From positions 14,697,501 through 14,761,500 of the forward strand of contig JAYKKI010000032.1 in the NCBI GenBank assembly GCA_039881145.1: DNA of 64,000 nucleotides. Reading direction: 5' to 3'. A program made the translations under genes and the position numbers. The notes under the pieces were generated by a model. It ran no database searches, was not told where the DNA came from, and saw only the letters and a list, made by a program, of their open reading frames with translations. This document shows positions 47,040-58,440 of this stretch, one piece after another. Source of the stretch: Druceiella hillmani. Lineage: Eukaryota; Arthropoda; Insecta; Lepidoptera; Hepialidae. Positions within the stretch are counted from its first letter, which is position 1, and each line of letters begins with the position of its first letter.

Positions 47040-47215
47040 AAACGAACTAACTCAACCTATACAAGGCTCACGCCGCGGCGCACCCCGCTCGTCGCCGGAA
47101 GTGACGGGTCCGCCTGACAGCGGTACCACGTCCGCCCACTGTAGCGAGCATCTGCCATGTCGCCGTGGGGATGCGATTTGGAATACAGTCGCGCTCTCTC
47201 TCTTGTGGCCCTAGA
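47040..47215. promoter_or_regulatory. CpG island with ETS-type promoter motif
   Basis: Strongly CpG-rich: CACGCCGCGGCGCACCCCGC, TCGTCGCCGGAAGTGACGG and ATGTCGCCGTGGGGATGCG. CCGGAAGTGACGG is a good match to the ETS/GABP motif common in broad promoters. Frames are open by composition, but no protein family is recognised. A CpG-rich promoter or conserved element is more likely than a coding exon. Confidence 0.42.
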
Positions 47216-47504
47216 GATAAATCATTTTTTATATAATCTCCATTTACTCGATTGTGGTGAAACAGAACGGTATCATTGTTTATTGCGTGTATATAATAAC
47301 TACAATTATTTTGGTTTTGATGACATATATATCAAATTGATGAAATTATCGTTAATATTGTGTTTGCATACATGTCTTTATTTTATTTAGTCGTTTTAAG
47401 AGTTTCTTATTTAGTCGTTTTTAGGAAAAAAACAGAACCCTTACGAACTAAAATACGTGCCTGTCCTTCTGTCACAACTTTTCTCAGAACATCTAATGGT
47501 ATTT
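47216..47504. other. AT-rich spacer
   Basis: No feature recognised. Confidence 0.55.
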
Positions 47505-47556
47505 CATTTAATGGTATTGTAATAAAACATGTTATTTATTACAATACCATTAAATG
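47505..47556. repeat. Perfect inverted repeat, 22-bp arms
   Basis: Arms 47505-47526 and 47535-47556 are exact complements (CATTTAATGGTATTGTAATA plus AA), with an 8-bp loop. Perfect pairing suggests a young event. Confidence 0.9.
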
Positions 47557-47794
47557 AATGTTAATCCGTACACATCTCATTAGCTAAAACTTAAACATTT
47601 CATTTATAAATTTTAGGAGGGGCAAACTGAGTATCCGATTTTTTTTGTTAACTCTTTATATTGGAAAGAACTAGTTATAAGGGTGTTAACATAGTTTGTT
47701 CATAATTTTATGCATTTATGTGTTTAGAGATATACTAAAAATATGTAAAAAAAATGTCACCTACCATTTTCGAACCTATTCAAGCTAAAATCCT

Positions 47795-47985
47795 GTATTC
47801 TAGATTCTAGGGAAATTTGTAGGATTCTTTAGAATCCTGCAATGATTCTAGGCAATTTTTGTAGGATTCTTTAGAATCCTGCAAAGATTGTAAGGAATTT
47901 TTGTAGGATTCTCTAGAATGTAAATAAGTGTAAATATTTTGGAGGTGTCTCTAGAACCCTGCAAAGATTCTGGGGAAAATATAGC
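47795..47985. repeat. Minisatellite, period near 53 bp
   Basis: Three to four copies of TTTGTAGGATTCTTTAGAAT then CCTGCAAAGATTCTAGG with small changes. The core GGATTCTTTAGAATCC is itself palindromic. Confidence 0.88.
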
Positions 47986-48129
47986 GATGATTCTAATGCC
48001 ATGAGTTTTGAAATATGCACCAGATGCTTCTACCCTTGTAAAATATATAGTAGGCAATATATTTACGTAATGAAAGTTAACATGTTGAAATAATTTAACA
48101 AACATTTTATGTAACTTAAATATTACCTT

Positions 48130-48262
48130 AAATAGTTTTTAGAAATTGCCCACCTGAAGACGTTGTTATACAACGAAACCTAGGTCGTGGCAAAGAATTT
48201 AAATAAAGTAGAAATAATTTGGCAAAACTAAATAAAACTACATCACGTAGTTTCATTTAGTT
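48130..48262 (+). mobile_element. Hammerhead-bearing foldback element, copy C
   Basis: It holds the forward unit with the ribozyme at 48150-48190, followed by GGCAAAGAATTTAAATAAAG and AGTAGAAATAAT. The end is ACTACATCACGTAGTTTCAT. The left terminal repeat seen in copy A is missing, so the copy is 5' truncated. A local duplicate of the terminal repeat (AACTAAATAAAACTAC against GTAGTTTCATTTAGTT) sits at its right end. Confidence 0.8.
48150..48190 (+). ncRNA. Hammerhead ribozyme motif, intact (copy C)
   Basis: CCAC (48150-48153); CTGAAGA (48154-48160); one extra C; GTTGT / TAT / ACAAC (48162-48174); GAAA (48175-48178); stem III ACC-TA-GGT (48178-48185); cleavage-site C (48186); GTGG (48187-48190). 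Compared with copy A, the only changes fall in the extra base (C instead of T) and the stem II loop (TAT instead of AGT). Core bases and all stems are unchanged. Confidence 0.72.
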
Positions 48263-49095
48263 TTGAGACATTAAATGATTTTATGTACCCTTATATGTTT
48301 ATAAGAGCCTTAATATGTACTTCTGATATATGTGTCTGATATATGCCTTCTTATATATATATACACATACAGTTCTACTCGTATTTAACAGGTTTTTTTA
48401 CTTTATTTTTCATACCGTAAACCTGACACACCTTACACATAACTAAGTTGCTTTTTAGTGCGGTATGCTATTTTCACTTGGCTGTAATGTTCACCTGAAA
48501 CATTTTATTGTACTAACATTAACTAAATTAGTTTTTACTTTACCTTAAGTACCTATACGCTTTATATCAAAATGGTTGTAAATTACGTGCATTTTTTTAA
48601 ACAAAAAGGATATTTCGAAGTCAACATAATGATTTTTCTTGAAATCAAAGTTTTTTTGTGGAAAAGAATATTTTTCTTAATCATTATCATGTTTTCATTG
48701 TTATGTATACATTGTTAAATTTATGTTGTTATGTAAAAAAAGCCATTATGATATTTCTTCTATCAGTATAAAGTAATTTTATAGGTATATCAACCGTCAT
48801 TTAGATTATTTTGGTCCTGTTTTAAAATTGTACCCCAGACAAATGGTGAATTAACTGGTGATGTGAGTCCTTTAATGTTGGTTGGCGGAAAGTTAATAAA
48901 GTTTTAATATTAAAACGGTGACTGGAAATAGTAAAAATGAATATTTTTTTTAAGTATTGCCGATTGGGAAAGTATGTAAAAATATTGAATACAAACTAAA
49001 ATTTTAAAAAAGTTAATTTTTTTTTCAATTCTACTAGTATTAATAAAACGACTAGATAACAAGTGTCTTATTATGGGGGGTAACGATTTTTATCT
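48263..49095. other. AT-rich spacer, nothing recognised
   Basis: AT-rich; no gene seen. Confidence 0.6.
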
Positions 49096-49152
49096 CTTAA
49101 GGAAAATAAATTTTCTAACGTTATATACGTTAGAAAATTTATTTTCCTTAAG
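49096..49152. repeat. Perfect inverted repeat, 25-bp arms
   Basis: Arms 49096-49120 and 49128-49152 are exact complements (CTTAAGGAAAATAAATTTTC plus TAACG) around TTATATA. The short phrase ACGTTATATACGTT recurs to the right, at 49154-49190. Confidence 0.92.
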
Positions 49153-49426
49153 ACGTTATATACCTTTAACGTTATATACGTTCCTAAAAATCCGTATTTT
49201 TTACCCTATTTTGAGCTTTTCTGATACTACTTATTGAGATGATTATTTTAAATATACTCAAAAACTAAAAATATGCAGACGCAGATACTATTGAGGTCAT
49301 GGGAAAACTGTGTAGCCCTATTTTTAATTTTTTGTCACTTAATAAATTTATATTCATAACAGCAACGTGTTAAAGTGTTTGTTTGCAAATACTTCGTCGG
49401 TTAATTATAACTGGACCATATGCGGT

Positions 49427-49443
49427 TATATATATATATATAT

Positions 49444-49535
<92 letters not shown>
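49427..49535. repeat. (TA)n microsatellite
   Basis: TA dinucleotides with a short CACACACA interruption near 49445 and one TGTA. Confidence 0.98.
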
Positions 49536-49536
<1 letters not shown>

Positions 49537-50759
49537 CAGTGGTTTAAACGACCGTTCTAATATTACATAAATTCATTGAGTCTAGCAATTGACAGAATTA
49601 ATTTTCTCTAAAAAAGTTGCATACTAATATTAAGTATAAAAAATGTATATTCAGTTATCGTAGTGGAATTTGATCTTCCTAATAATAATTCAAGTACTTT
49701 TAATAATAAATAATAACTGCTATAAGCTTCTTTAAAAAAATTACTAGCGTTTATTTAATAGGAATTCAATTGACCTGTTAATAAGAAAGAGCAAAAAGTA
49801 AATAATATGTTAAACACTAAATAACTGAAGAATTCCTCGTTAGCACAATTAAAAAGGTATTTCAATACTTTTGAAATTAAAAAAAATAAAATAATATAAA
49901 ATGACTTAATACGATAAATAATTCGTTTCCACAAATAAACATTTAATAATGAAGTAATGTCTATTATTTGAAACAATAATTTTGATTACATTAAACAATT
50001 AATCACTAGTAATACAGTGAAGGGGTAATTTGGTTTAATTACATAAATAACTACTAACCAATATTTTAGATAATTGTGATACTTGCTTATAGTAATGTTA
50101 TTCTAATTACAATAACGTATACGATGTGTGAAAAAAATTATTTATAATAACCCGTAATTTATTAGCAATTTCTCATTAAAAATAACAGTTTGTGGTGAGT
50201 GTTATTTTTCTTTATAACATTTATGTTATGCAGATTCATTGAACTTTCCTTTTTTAATTTATTTTATATAATGACGTTAAACTTTTATGCATAATTTATT
50301 TATTTTTATTATTCTCAAATTCGATGTTTCGTAACAATAAAATCATAAGGACAGTATACCCACACAAACGAAACTATGCATACATTCTTACGTTTCTAAA
50401 GTTTCACTTTCCACTAGTAAACACAGTAAGTTACAAGTTCATTCATCTGCCTACCACGTTTTAATTCATCAGGTTTAAGTCTGTTCTTACTGTATTTATT
50501 AATGTTTCCTCTTATCTAATAATGTATCCTTAAAATTATTCTCGATACCCCTACAGGAGAAAGTTGTTCTAGATTTGTTTTATAATTATTAATACGCAGA
50601 ATTTGTTTCTGATCTAGAATTAATAATTAGGAAACTAAATATCAAGTCTTTATTTTCCTGATTTTATAATAGAAATGAAAATAATAATATTTCCCTCTGA
50701 ATTAGGGTTCAAAGGGAGTGATTCTTTTCCTCCTTTATATTGTGTATATAGCGTTTCAA
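49536..50759. other. AT-rich spacer, nothing recognised
   Basis: AT-rich; a 73-codon minus frame (49976-49755) has no domain. Confidence 0.6.
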
Positions 50760-51110
50760 AAAGTCATATCGATCTATTGCTTTGTTATTAAATTCGTATG
50801 AATGTTCAGTTTCAAATAAGACATTTTTCAAAGTAATGAGACTTCCCAAAATGAAACGTAACCTATGTAATTTACCGGTTCAATATTTTTTTTTATTTTT
50901 AAGAAGTCATGGCGATCCATTACTTTGTTGCGACGTCAATGGAGGACAAACAGACTTTAGCATTTATGATATTGGTTAAGATTATATGTAGTTCCAAAAA
51001 TAATAAAAAATAGTTTCTTATTCACTAAAAAATCTTTATTATCGCAGAAATTGTTAGGCAGTAAATCCTCAAGAAATTCAAGGTGATCCATTAGTTATTC
51101 GCGTTCGCTG
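50760..51110. repeat. Strongly diverged tandem repeat, about 150 bp
   Basis: Three loose copies, recognisable by AAGTCATATCGATCTATTGC, AAGTCATGGCGATCCATTAC and AATTCAAGGTGATCCATTAG at about 50760, 50904 and 51075. The sequence between them is poorly conserved. Confidence 0.5.
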
Positions 51111-51429
51111 ACTATTTTTTGCAGCTTATATATTATATCATGCTTGAAATGACGCAAACATTTCTTTTTAAACTTAAATAGAAGATTATAATTTTATTAC
51201 CTTTTCCCCCATTACATTTGTTAAAAGGTTAAATTAATTTTTCCTCCCTTAATTTTATCTCTACATCTCTTTTAATAATAATTCACTAATTACCGATAGA
51301 CATTCGATATACGAGTGTATCTAATAACCATATCGACAAATGTATCACGCATAAATAGTGGTACATTCCACATTTAGCTTTTAATAAACGCATATACTGA
51401 GCTGTCTTGCAAATCTAAAGAACATAATA
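51111..51429. other. AT-rich spacer
   Basis: Nothing recognised. Confidence 0.6.
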
Positions 51430-51535
51430 TACGTAAGTCTCACGAGACGGACAACGAGCTCGGTGCAGTATCCGCTACGCCGCGGGACTAGGCACGCCCG
51501 CGATGCAACGCGCTGTATGGAGTTAGGGATGGGAC
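51430..51535. promoter_or_regulatory. CpG-rich island, short
   Basis: About 100 bp of CpG-dense sequence (GACGGACAACGAGCTCGGTG, CCGCTACGCCGCGGGACTAG, CACGCCCGCGATGCAACGCG) in AT-rich DNA. No reading frame. Possibly a promoter core or conserved element. Confidence 0.35.
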
Positions 51536-51784
51536 AAGTATATTTTCTAGTTATATTTTATGATTAAACGAAGAGCTTTTTTGTATCATTTTGTGATAAA
51601 CAGAAAATATAATAATAAAATTAATTTGTGCTATACAATCTTATTAAATGACAAATTCAGAACTGAGAAATTAAAATATACAAACAATAAATACAATTTG
51701 ACCTTCGAGTAAGCAAAGTTATAAATGAGTTTTGTTGAGTAAGAAATTTGGTTACATTTATGATGATAACACATTTTAAATTCA

Positions 51785-53150
51785 TTAAAATTAGTTACTT
51801 CGGTTCCCCAATATCGACAACCGCACTGACTTCTGCGAGCATTTTCAGGGTTATTTCCTCTTCTGCGGCAAAATGTAGGGCTTGTTGAAAGTTCCATATG
51901 GTCACATCATTAATGAAGTTCCAGTGCCTTTATGATCTATAAAAACAAAATAAGTGACGATTTTGATAAAAATAGCTATTTTTGTATCTTGCTGGTTCCC
52001 AATATCGTTGAACGCACTGATTACTGCGAGTATTTGTATTTTTATGGTTATTTCCTCCCCTGCGACAAAATATAGAGCTTCTTGAAGGTTCCATATAGTC
52101 ACATTATTAATGAGATCATTCCAGCACCTTCATGATCTTCCGAAATGAAATAATTGTCGATTTTTAATTCAAAAAAATTAGCTACTTTGGTATCTTGTTG
52201 ATTCCCCAATATCGTCGATCGCACTGATTACTGCGAGTATTTCCAGGGAGTATTTTCGTCCTTGCGACAAAATATAGAGCTTCTTGAAGGTTCCATATAG
52301 TCACATCATTAATGAGATTATTCGAGTGCCTTAATGATCTTCCAAAATGAAATAATTGACGATTTTGAATTCATCAAAATTAGCTACTTTGGTATCTTGT
52401 TGGTTCCCCGATGTCGATGATCGCACTGAGTACTATGAGTATTTTCAGGGATTATTCTCTCCCCTGCGGAAAAATGTACAGATTTTAAAGGTTCCATATG
52501 GTCACATTATTAATGAGGTCACGAGGTAGGGCTTTCATGATCTATCAAAACAAAATAATAGACAATTTTAAGTTCATAAAAATTAGTTACATTTTACCTT
52601 TTTGGTCCTCAAATATCGACGATCGCACTGACTAATATGAGGCATAGAATGGAGGATTGTGCCCATATCCTAATCACATCTATCTTATTATGACCTCTGA
52701 GTTATAGCATTCATATCTAGCCTTGTATATAGATATGGAGTTCTTTTTGGTCTTCAAATATCGACGATCGCACTGACTAATATTAGTATTTTCAGAAATT
52801 ATTTTCTCCGGTTCGGTGAAATGTAGACCTTCTTGAAGTTCCCACATGGTCACACTATTAATGAGGTCAATTCTGTGGCTTAATGGTCTACCAAAACGAA
52901 AATTATTGACCTTTTACATGACGATTTGTTCCCGAAACTTATAAACTTATACTCAATTATAATTAATATGTTTGAAGGAGTTGAAGACAAGTCATTGACA
53001 GTTATAAATAGACTAATATATCTCAATTTATTTAACCAGTCTGTTAGGCATAAAATGGAGAATTCTGCTCATATCCTAATCATATCTATCTTATTATGAC
53101 CTTTGAGTTACAAAAATGATATCTAGCTTTGTATATAGATATAGAGGACA
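51785..53150. repeat. Tandem repeat of about 180-205 bp with interleaved second motif
   Basis: Six copies begin near 51788, 51971, 52178, 52380, 52582 and 52740. They share CCCCAATATCGACGATCGCA, CTGACTACTGCGAGTATTTT and GAAGGTTCCATATGGTCACA, with ATTAATGAGGTC after. A separate block of about 100 bp with CATATCCTAATCACATCTAT and TTGTATATAGATATGGAG lies inside the fifth copy (52640-52740) and again alone at 53045-53150. Copies are well diverged, so the array is old. Confidence 0.92.
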
Positions 53151-53289
53151 TTGCTGTGTGTCCCAAGTGAATATTACATTTCTTAACAATTAAAAAATTT
53201 TGTTCGATTACTTTGATTATTTAAGTTAACTTGGTATATTTGCACTTAAACAGTTAAGAATTCGTCAATAGCTGATCGTTATCCTTGAA
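53151..53289. other. AT-rich spacer
   Basis: Nothing recognised. Confidence 0.6.
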
Positions 53290-53565
53290 ACCGAGTACAT
53301 CACTACATGATTTGCCATCTCCCTTTACGACCACTTACCCGCGTGTGTCCACGGGCACATTGCCTTTTTTGTGAGTGCTGTGTCGACCGTTTTTTAGTTC
53401 CACTCTGACCGTTTGGCCAGTTTTTTGTTCGGTTTTTTTCCGTCCCACTGCACGGTTTTGGACAATAAACTGTCCACAGCTGCACTCGCCCCGCCCGCGC
53501 AGGTGGCGGCCGCGCTTCGTTACGCCTATCCGCTGTATATATTTATTATCGCCCTTAAGCATTCG
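53290..53565 (+). promoter_or_regulatory. CpG-rich, promoter-like block
   Basis: GC-rich sequence with a GC-box-like CGCCCCGCCCGCGCAGG near 53488, GGTGGCGGCCGCGCTTCG after it, and a TATATATTTATT TATA-like box at about 53536. The order GC box then TATA box would suit transcription to the right, starting near 53565. Open frames on both strands across the block reflect composition, and no protein family is recognised. No downstream gene was identified. Confidence 0.35.
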
Positions 53566-54110
53566 TCGGCAAGAAGTACTTCTTCACCTTTTTGCAGTTA
53601 TTTTTAAGTTTAAGTTATTTTTTAGGGTACTTACAGATTTTTTACTAAATCAATAAGGCATATAAGTAAATTATCTAATGGCATCCCTTCTTTAACGTAA
53701 GACGTTTTGTGTCCCTGTTTGTTTTTTTATGAATATGTATTTTATATACATAAATATATGAATACTTATTTAGTGTTTATGCTGACAATTATGAATTAAA
53801 CTTGATTCAGATATCCAAAGTTTCCCCGAAAATTAAACTTCATTTATACTCTCCCTCATTCTTTCTCTCTCTCTATCACTACTTTATTCCTCTGGTCGCA
53901 CCTTTTTCTTTTCATTCATTATTTTCATATTCTTATTTACATATCAAAGAAAATGACTGGCTTTATTGTATGTTTTTTTCCTGTTTTGCTTAGATTACCC
54001 CGCCACTAATTGTCAACCATTATTTTCATTCTGGTAAATCTATCCATACCATAACCACCCATATTTTTTCATCATTACCTATTTTGAATTTAAAAAAAAA
54101 GTTAATTAAA
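53566..54110. other. AT-rich spacer, nothing recognised
   Basis: AT-rich with pyrimidine-rich parts (53850-53930). No gene seen. Confidence 0.6.
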
Positions 54111-54320
54111 TATTGAATATATTTGGCGTTAATTTTGTAGAAATTAATTATTCACAATTAAATGCAACAAAGTGATGTAGTATTATTTCTACTTTCTTTA
54201 AGTTCTTTACCACGACCTAGGTTTCGTTGTATTATATCTTCAGGTGGGCTATTAGCAAAGATTTTTAGTAGTATTTTTATAGAAATAACACTACATCACG
54301 TAGTTTCATTTAATTGTGAA
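54111..54320 (-). mobile_element. Hammerhead-bearing foldback element, copy D
   Basis: It starts with TATTGAATATATTTGGCG, the outer extension shared with copies A and E. Terminal repeat ACAATTAAATGCAAC follows, then a reverse-oriented ribozyme unit at 54247-54210, and the end is ATCACGTAGTTTCATTTAAT. The ribozyme keeps CCAC, CTGAAGA, GAAACCTAGGTC and GTGG. However, the 5' strand of stem II is shortened by three bases, so stem II cannot form properly. Confidence 0.8.
54210..54247 (-). ncRNA. Hammerhead-like motif, stem II damaged (copy D)
   Basis: On the minus strand the core boxes CTGAAGA and GAAA, stem I (CCAC/GTGG) and stem III (ACC-TA-GGT) are kept. The hairpin between the boxes has become TATAATACAAC instead of about 14 bases. 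Cleavage is probably lost or weak. Confidence 0.45.
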
Positions 54321-55559
54321 TTAATTAAATTTGAAAATCATTCTTCCATCTTCTAATAAGTTATATAGTGTAAATCGTGACTGAAGGCTTTCAAGCAGTC
54401 AGATTGTGACAGATTCTCATAATTTAGTAATTTTCGTAGTTTTGAACATCATCGATTATTATAGTTTTCGTCGTCATCAATTATAAAGAGTTGTTATTCA
54501 TCTATCACAAACTTTTTACTACCTATTTGTGACTATAAAATTCGACTCGACAGCGATGCTGTCAATCACAAACTTATTAAATGAGCTGTGTATATCTTTA
54601 GGAAAGCCAGTAATCAACTACCGCTTGTACACTAAGATTAAATCCGTAAATATTGATGAGTGGCTTTTGATGATAATCTATCTTCACTTGAAAAAAAATA
54701 TTTGGTGAATTTTTAGAACGCTTGCTATTAGTTTTATATGCGGAAAGGTTTCAATTTCTGCAAGCTTTTAAGCTGGCAGAAATTGTTTCTCTACACTTCG
54801 TTACAAACATAATTTATACCAAAATATTTAAACTGGGCAAACTCATGTCGCCCATTTTAAATCATCACTAACCGGAAGTGTCCATAATTAGCAGAATGCT
54901 TATTAGCTAATTAACTGAATTATGGCATCTTTAAACTTACAATTTAATCTAGAATATCTCTAAAACAGCGTATGTGAACAGCTCTGAATCATCTTTTCAA
55001 AACCTTTGGTGGGCCTGTATATTCTTGATAACATTCGTAATGGAAAAAATAGTGTGGAAATAGGAATTTTAATAAATATGTAGGGGGTTGTAAAGTTAAC
55101 CTTTGATATGTCACGTGAGGTTTTATGGATTTCATTGGTTTATTTTTTGTAAAAATTACAGTTTCAGTTCCAAGTAAGACAATACTGATTATGTACCCTT
55201 TCTAAAAACTAACCTAATCTCATCAAGTATTGTAACCGATGCGAATTTGATATTTGATGCTGACAACTGTGTCAAGGGAGAAGTCTCTTTTTATGAAAAA
55301 AATATATGTTAGCATTTCTCTATCACTAAGAAAACTACGCCGTTAAATATTATTGTAAGCGTATAGTACAACACGGAGGCTATTATATTATGGACCCAAT
55401 GGGAAAATGAAAAAAATTGGAATACAGACAAATTTCACTTAGAAAAAACGTGATGACAAAATTGTGTTATGTACTTCTATAACGCAATCTACACATACGG
55501 ACATGCCATGTAATATATTCACATTTATATCTATAACAATATATTAAACATAATAACAG
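54321..55559. other. AT-rich spacer, nothing recognised
   Basis: AT-rich; no gene or repeat recognised. Confidence 0.6.
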
Positions 55560-55975
55560 CCGTGTCTGTCTGCTTGTCGCCGTACAAATTGCTTCCAAAT
55601 TTCAAATTCAAATTCAAATAACAGAGAGCCCGAGGGCACGCGCGATTGGTCGGCCGATGTCTGCTTTAAATATTCTAATTGGCTCTTCTTTTGTGTTCCA
55701 CATTTAAATGCGCCTATCGTTTGAGTGTGTTGCGAAACAAATGGCCGACTCGTTAATGTTCGGCTCTTTGGCGTAGACTCATTAAAGTCGGATAAATCTA
55801 CTGTCGTTTACGGATCGTTTGCATTTGTCAATGACGTTATTAGAAATGGGGTTCGTTTCGTAATATTTGGTGATTAGGATTGCTATCGCAATCGGCGAAT
55901 AGATTTATGGCGTCTGAAATGTTCCGCTTGCAGTCGATTGTCAAAATCTAGTTCAAGATAAAGTGGTTATTTATT
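55560..55975 (+). promoter_or_regulatory. Promoter-like CpG-richer region with two inverted CCAAT boxes
   Basis: A 400-bp block richer in GC and CpG than its flanks. Two inverted CCAAT boxes (ATTGG) occur in CGCGATTGGTCGG near 55643 and CTAATTGGCTC near 55677. TGATTAGGATTGC and several TAAT/ATTA words suit homeodomain binding. Directly after it lies an ATG followed by a strong splice donor (see next entry), which is the layout of a promoter plus first exon. No TATA box is evident. Confidence 0.42.
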
Positions 55976-55987
55976 ATGGCTTCCTTT
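55976..55987 (+). CDS. Candidate first coding exon, four codons
   Basis: ATGGCTTCCTTT (Met-Ala-Ser-Phe) is followed immediately by GTAAGTAAGT, a near-perfect 5' splice site. The sequence before the ATG is promoter-like. Such very short first coding exons exist in insect developmental genes. If real, the rest of the window to the right would be the first intron, and no second exon was found in it. Confidence 0.3.
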
Positions 55988-57539
55988 GTAAGTAAGTACA
56001 ATATATACTCGGAGAAGTTATTAAAATAAAAATAAATGTGATATTCGAAATATAAAATTAAGCCTACGTTTAATCACTTGCGTATTTATCGTAAAATTAA
56101 CATTTAAATTAATCATCTTTGTAATTAAATAGAGTTAAATTTCACAGATGCGTAAACCCCATTGGTTTGAAGTAGAGATTTGAACAAACATATTACAGAC
56201 ACAATTTTGTTATTGAGAAGACAGTTCTTTACACTTCGTTTTGGTATTAGAATATAACTATTTTAACATTCATACTTTATGTATTATTTATCGTTTAACG
56301 AGCGTAACATTATAAATTAAAAATATAGGAATTGTTGTTAAAAAATTATTTTCTTTTTATGGTAGGCATTTTCCATGTGGAGTATTTTGAAACCAAAGTA
56401 ACCTAAGGCATATTACCAATCAAAAGTTAAAATTAAAACGAGCAAAGGTGCAATAGAATTTCATTATTATTACAATTATTTCGTGTAATGATTTAGTTAT
56501 AATAGTTGCTTAATTGCTCGTAAAATATTCTCAGAAAAGTTAATTTTCAAAATTTATTGGCGTTAGAGCTTGGCGTCGAGTATGGCTGTTAGAAACATTA
56601 ATTTATATCTATTAAGTTGCCAAATTGATGATAAGAAAATATAGTGAAATATAATTGGGGTAAAAATATTCATTAAGTATTAAAATGTATAGGTTTTAAC
56701 ATGTATGTAATTATGAGTATGTCTTATGTCCTCAACCTTCAAATACTATACATGAAAATGAAAAAATGTGAATACAGACAAATTCAAGAAAATTTCACTT
56801 AGAAAAACGTAATGATAAATTTGAGTTATGTTGTACTTCTATACCGCTATGTTTCAGTTTTGTTTTAAATACTACCTATTTGATATTTTGAAAAGTAATC
56901 TTATTTGTATAAATATATTAACTTTTATATTTACATTGTTATTTATTTTATATACGCAGTAATCCGAGTAGATACTTTCACAATTAACCATTGTTGCAAA
57001 GATTGTGAGTGTAATAATAAAATAATGACAAAACGCACATCCGATGCAACAATGTCACAAATGCTAAAACCTGTTTATTACGGGAGAAGCATTTAAAGTT
57101 TCCGGACTTTACAGAACGACGGAAATTTAGAACTTTACAATAATTGATACATGTCAAAGTATAAGGTTTACCTAATTGCTATCTGTAACTTATTACGCAT
57201 TTTTATGTCAAATAACCACTTTTTATTTGTTTTGCATTTACAACGATGTTCTATCTGATATGCAAATAGTAAATTAACAAAAACTTAACTAACATCTCAG
57301 CGGAAACATGATCACCGAGGATAAAAGGAACGGTTACCTGGTTAAGTGGTTAATATGTTATGGAATGAGGTACAATTTTGAAATAAATTTCAAATTACTG
57401 GTACAAGTTATAATTTATTCACTAAATTTGGCAGTGTAGATAGAAAGCGTTTGCAAAAGGAAATGCTGTGTATGAGAATAGCATATGTAGAATCTCTAAA
57501 CGTAAACTCAGGCAGGGCACGAACAGATGTTTAAAACGG
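55988..57539. other. AT-rich spacer or intron
   Basis: AT-rich; no gene or element recognised. A 63-codon plus frame at 56905-57096 has no domain. Confidence 0.55.
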
Positions 57540-57620
57540 AAAGCGACAGAATATGGGATCTGTAGATATATTTAAAGGTGGTATGGGATGTGTAGATATA
57601 TTTGATATATTTAAAGGTAA
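57540..57620. repeat. Short tandem duplication
   Basis: TATGGGATCTGTAGATATAT then TTAAAGGTGG, repeated as TATGGGATGTGTAGATATAT with an added TTGATATA. Confidence 0.75.
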
Positions 57621-57934
57621 CAATAACAAATTGTCCCGATTACGAAAGTTATACCAATTTGGTGGTTTCTTGAACTTAGAAATATGATTATATTTTCTAT
57701 GGCGAAAAATGCATCACATATACTTTTGAAAGGTTTCCAGCTTATTCAGCAAGAAAACACATTATCCCAAATTTGATTTATGATAGTAAGTTGGAATTTG
57801 TAAAGTGGAATTTGGTTTGAAAAAAATTCAGAGCATATATTTTACTGAAGGCTCCAGCTAATATCTTCTACCAAGAACCTCTTTTTATTTATATCCATTT
57901 ATCATTAGATTCTGATCCTTTACATATACAAATT
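57621..57934. other. AT-rich spacer
   Basis: Nothing recognised. Confidence 0.6.
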
Positions 57935-58045
57935 GTACTATTCCTCATTTCATATATTCACGGGAGTAATACGGCCGGAATATGAATAACAAAAGTATTC
58001 CTCATTTCATATATTCACGGGACGGAATATGAATAACAAAAGAGC
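57935..58045. repeat. Tandem duplication of about 55 bp
   Basis: ATTCCTCATTTCATATATTC, then ACGGGA and GGAATATGAATAACAAAA, occur twice. The first copy has an extra GTAATACGGCC. Confidence 0.88.
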
Positions 58046-58440
58046 GAGAAATTAAACTTAAAAAAAACTAGCAAGAATATAGTTTTTATTTCTCAGGTGT
58101 AACTTGTTAAAATATATAGTTTTATATTTCGAGCCACTGGGAATTTAAGGTTAAATTAGTTTAAAAAGTATTACAAAACTTTAGAAGTTTTCTATTTTTG
58201 GTAGTATTTTATTTTTATATTTACAAATATTTAAATATAATTTTTTTACGTACTGCTAACCAAAAATACCTCTCTGGACTGCTGATAGAGGGTAACAGCG
58301 CGATTTCATCAATTTCATACCAAATTATCACAACTTAACTTATTTTTTAAATAAGTATCTTTTACATTTTTGTACGTTTCCTTTTTTTGTATTAAATTAA
58401 AAAAAAAAATAATTTCGATGAAACAAACTAGTTTATTACA
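58046..58440. other. AT-rich spacer
   Basis: Nothing recognised. Confidence 0.6.
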
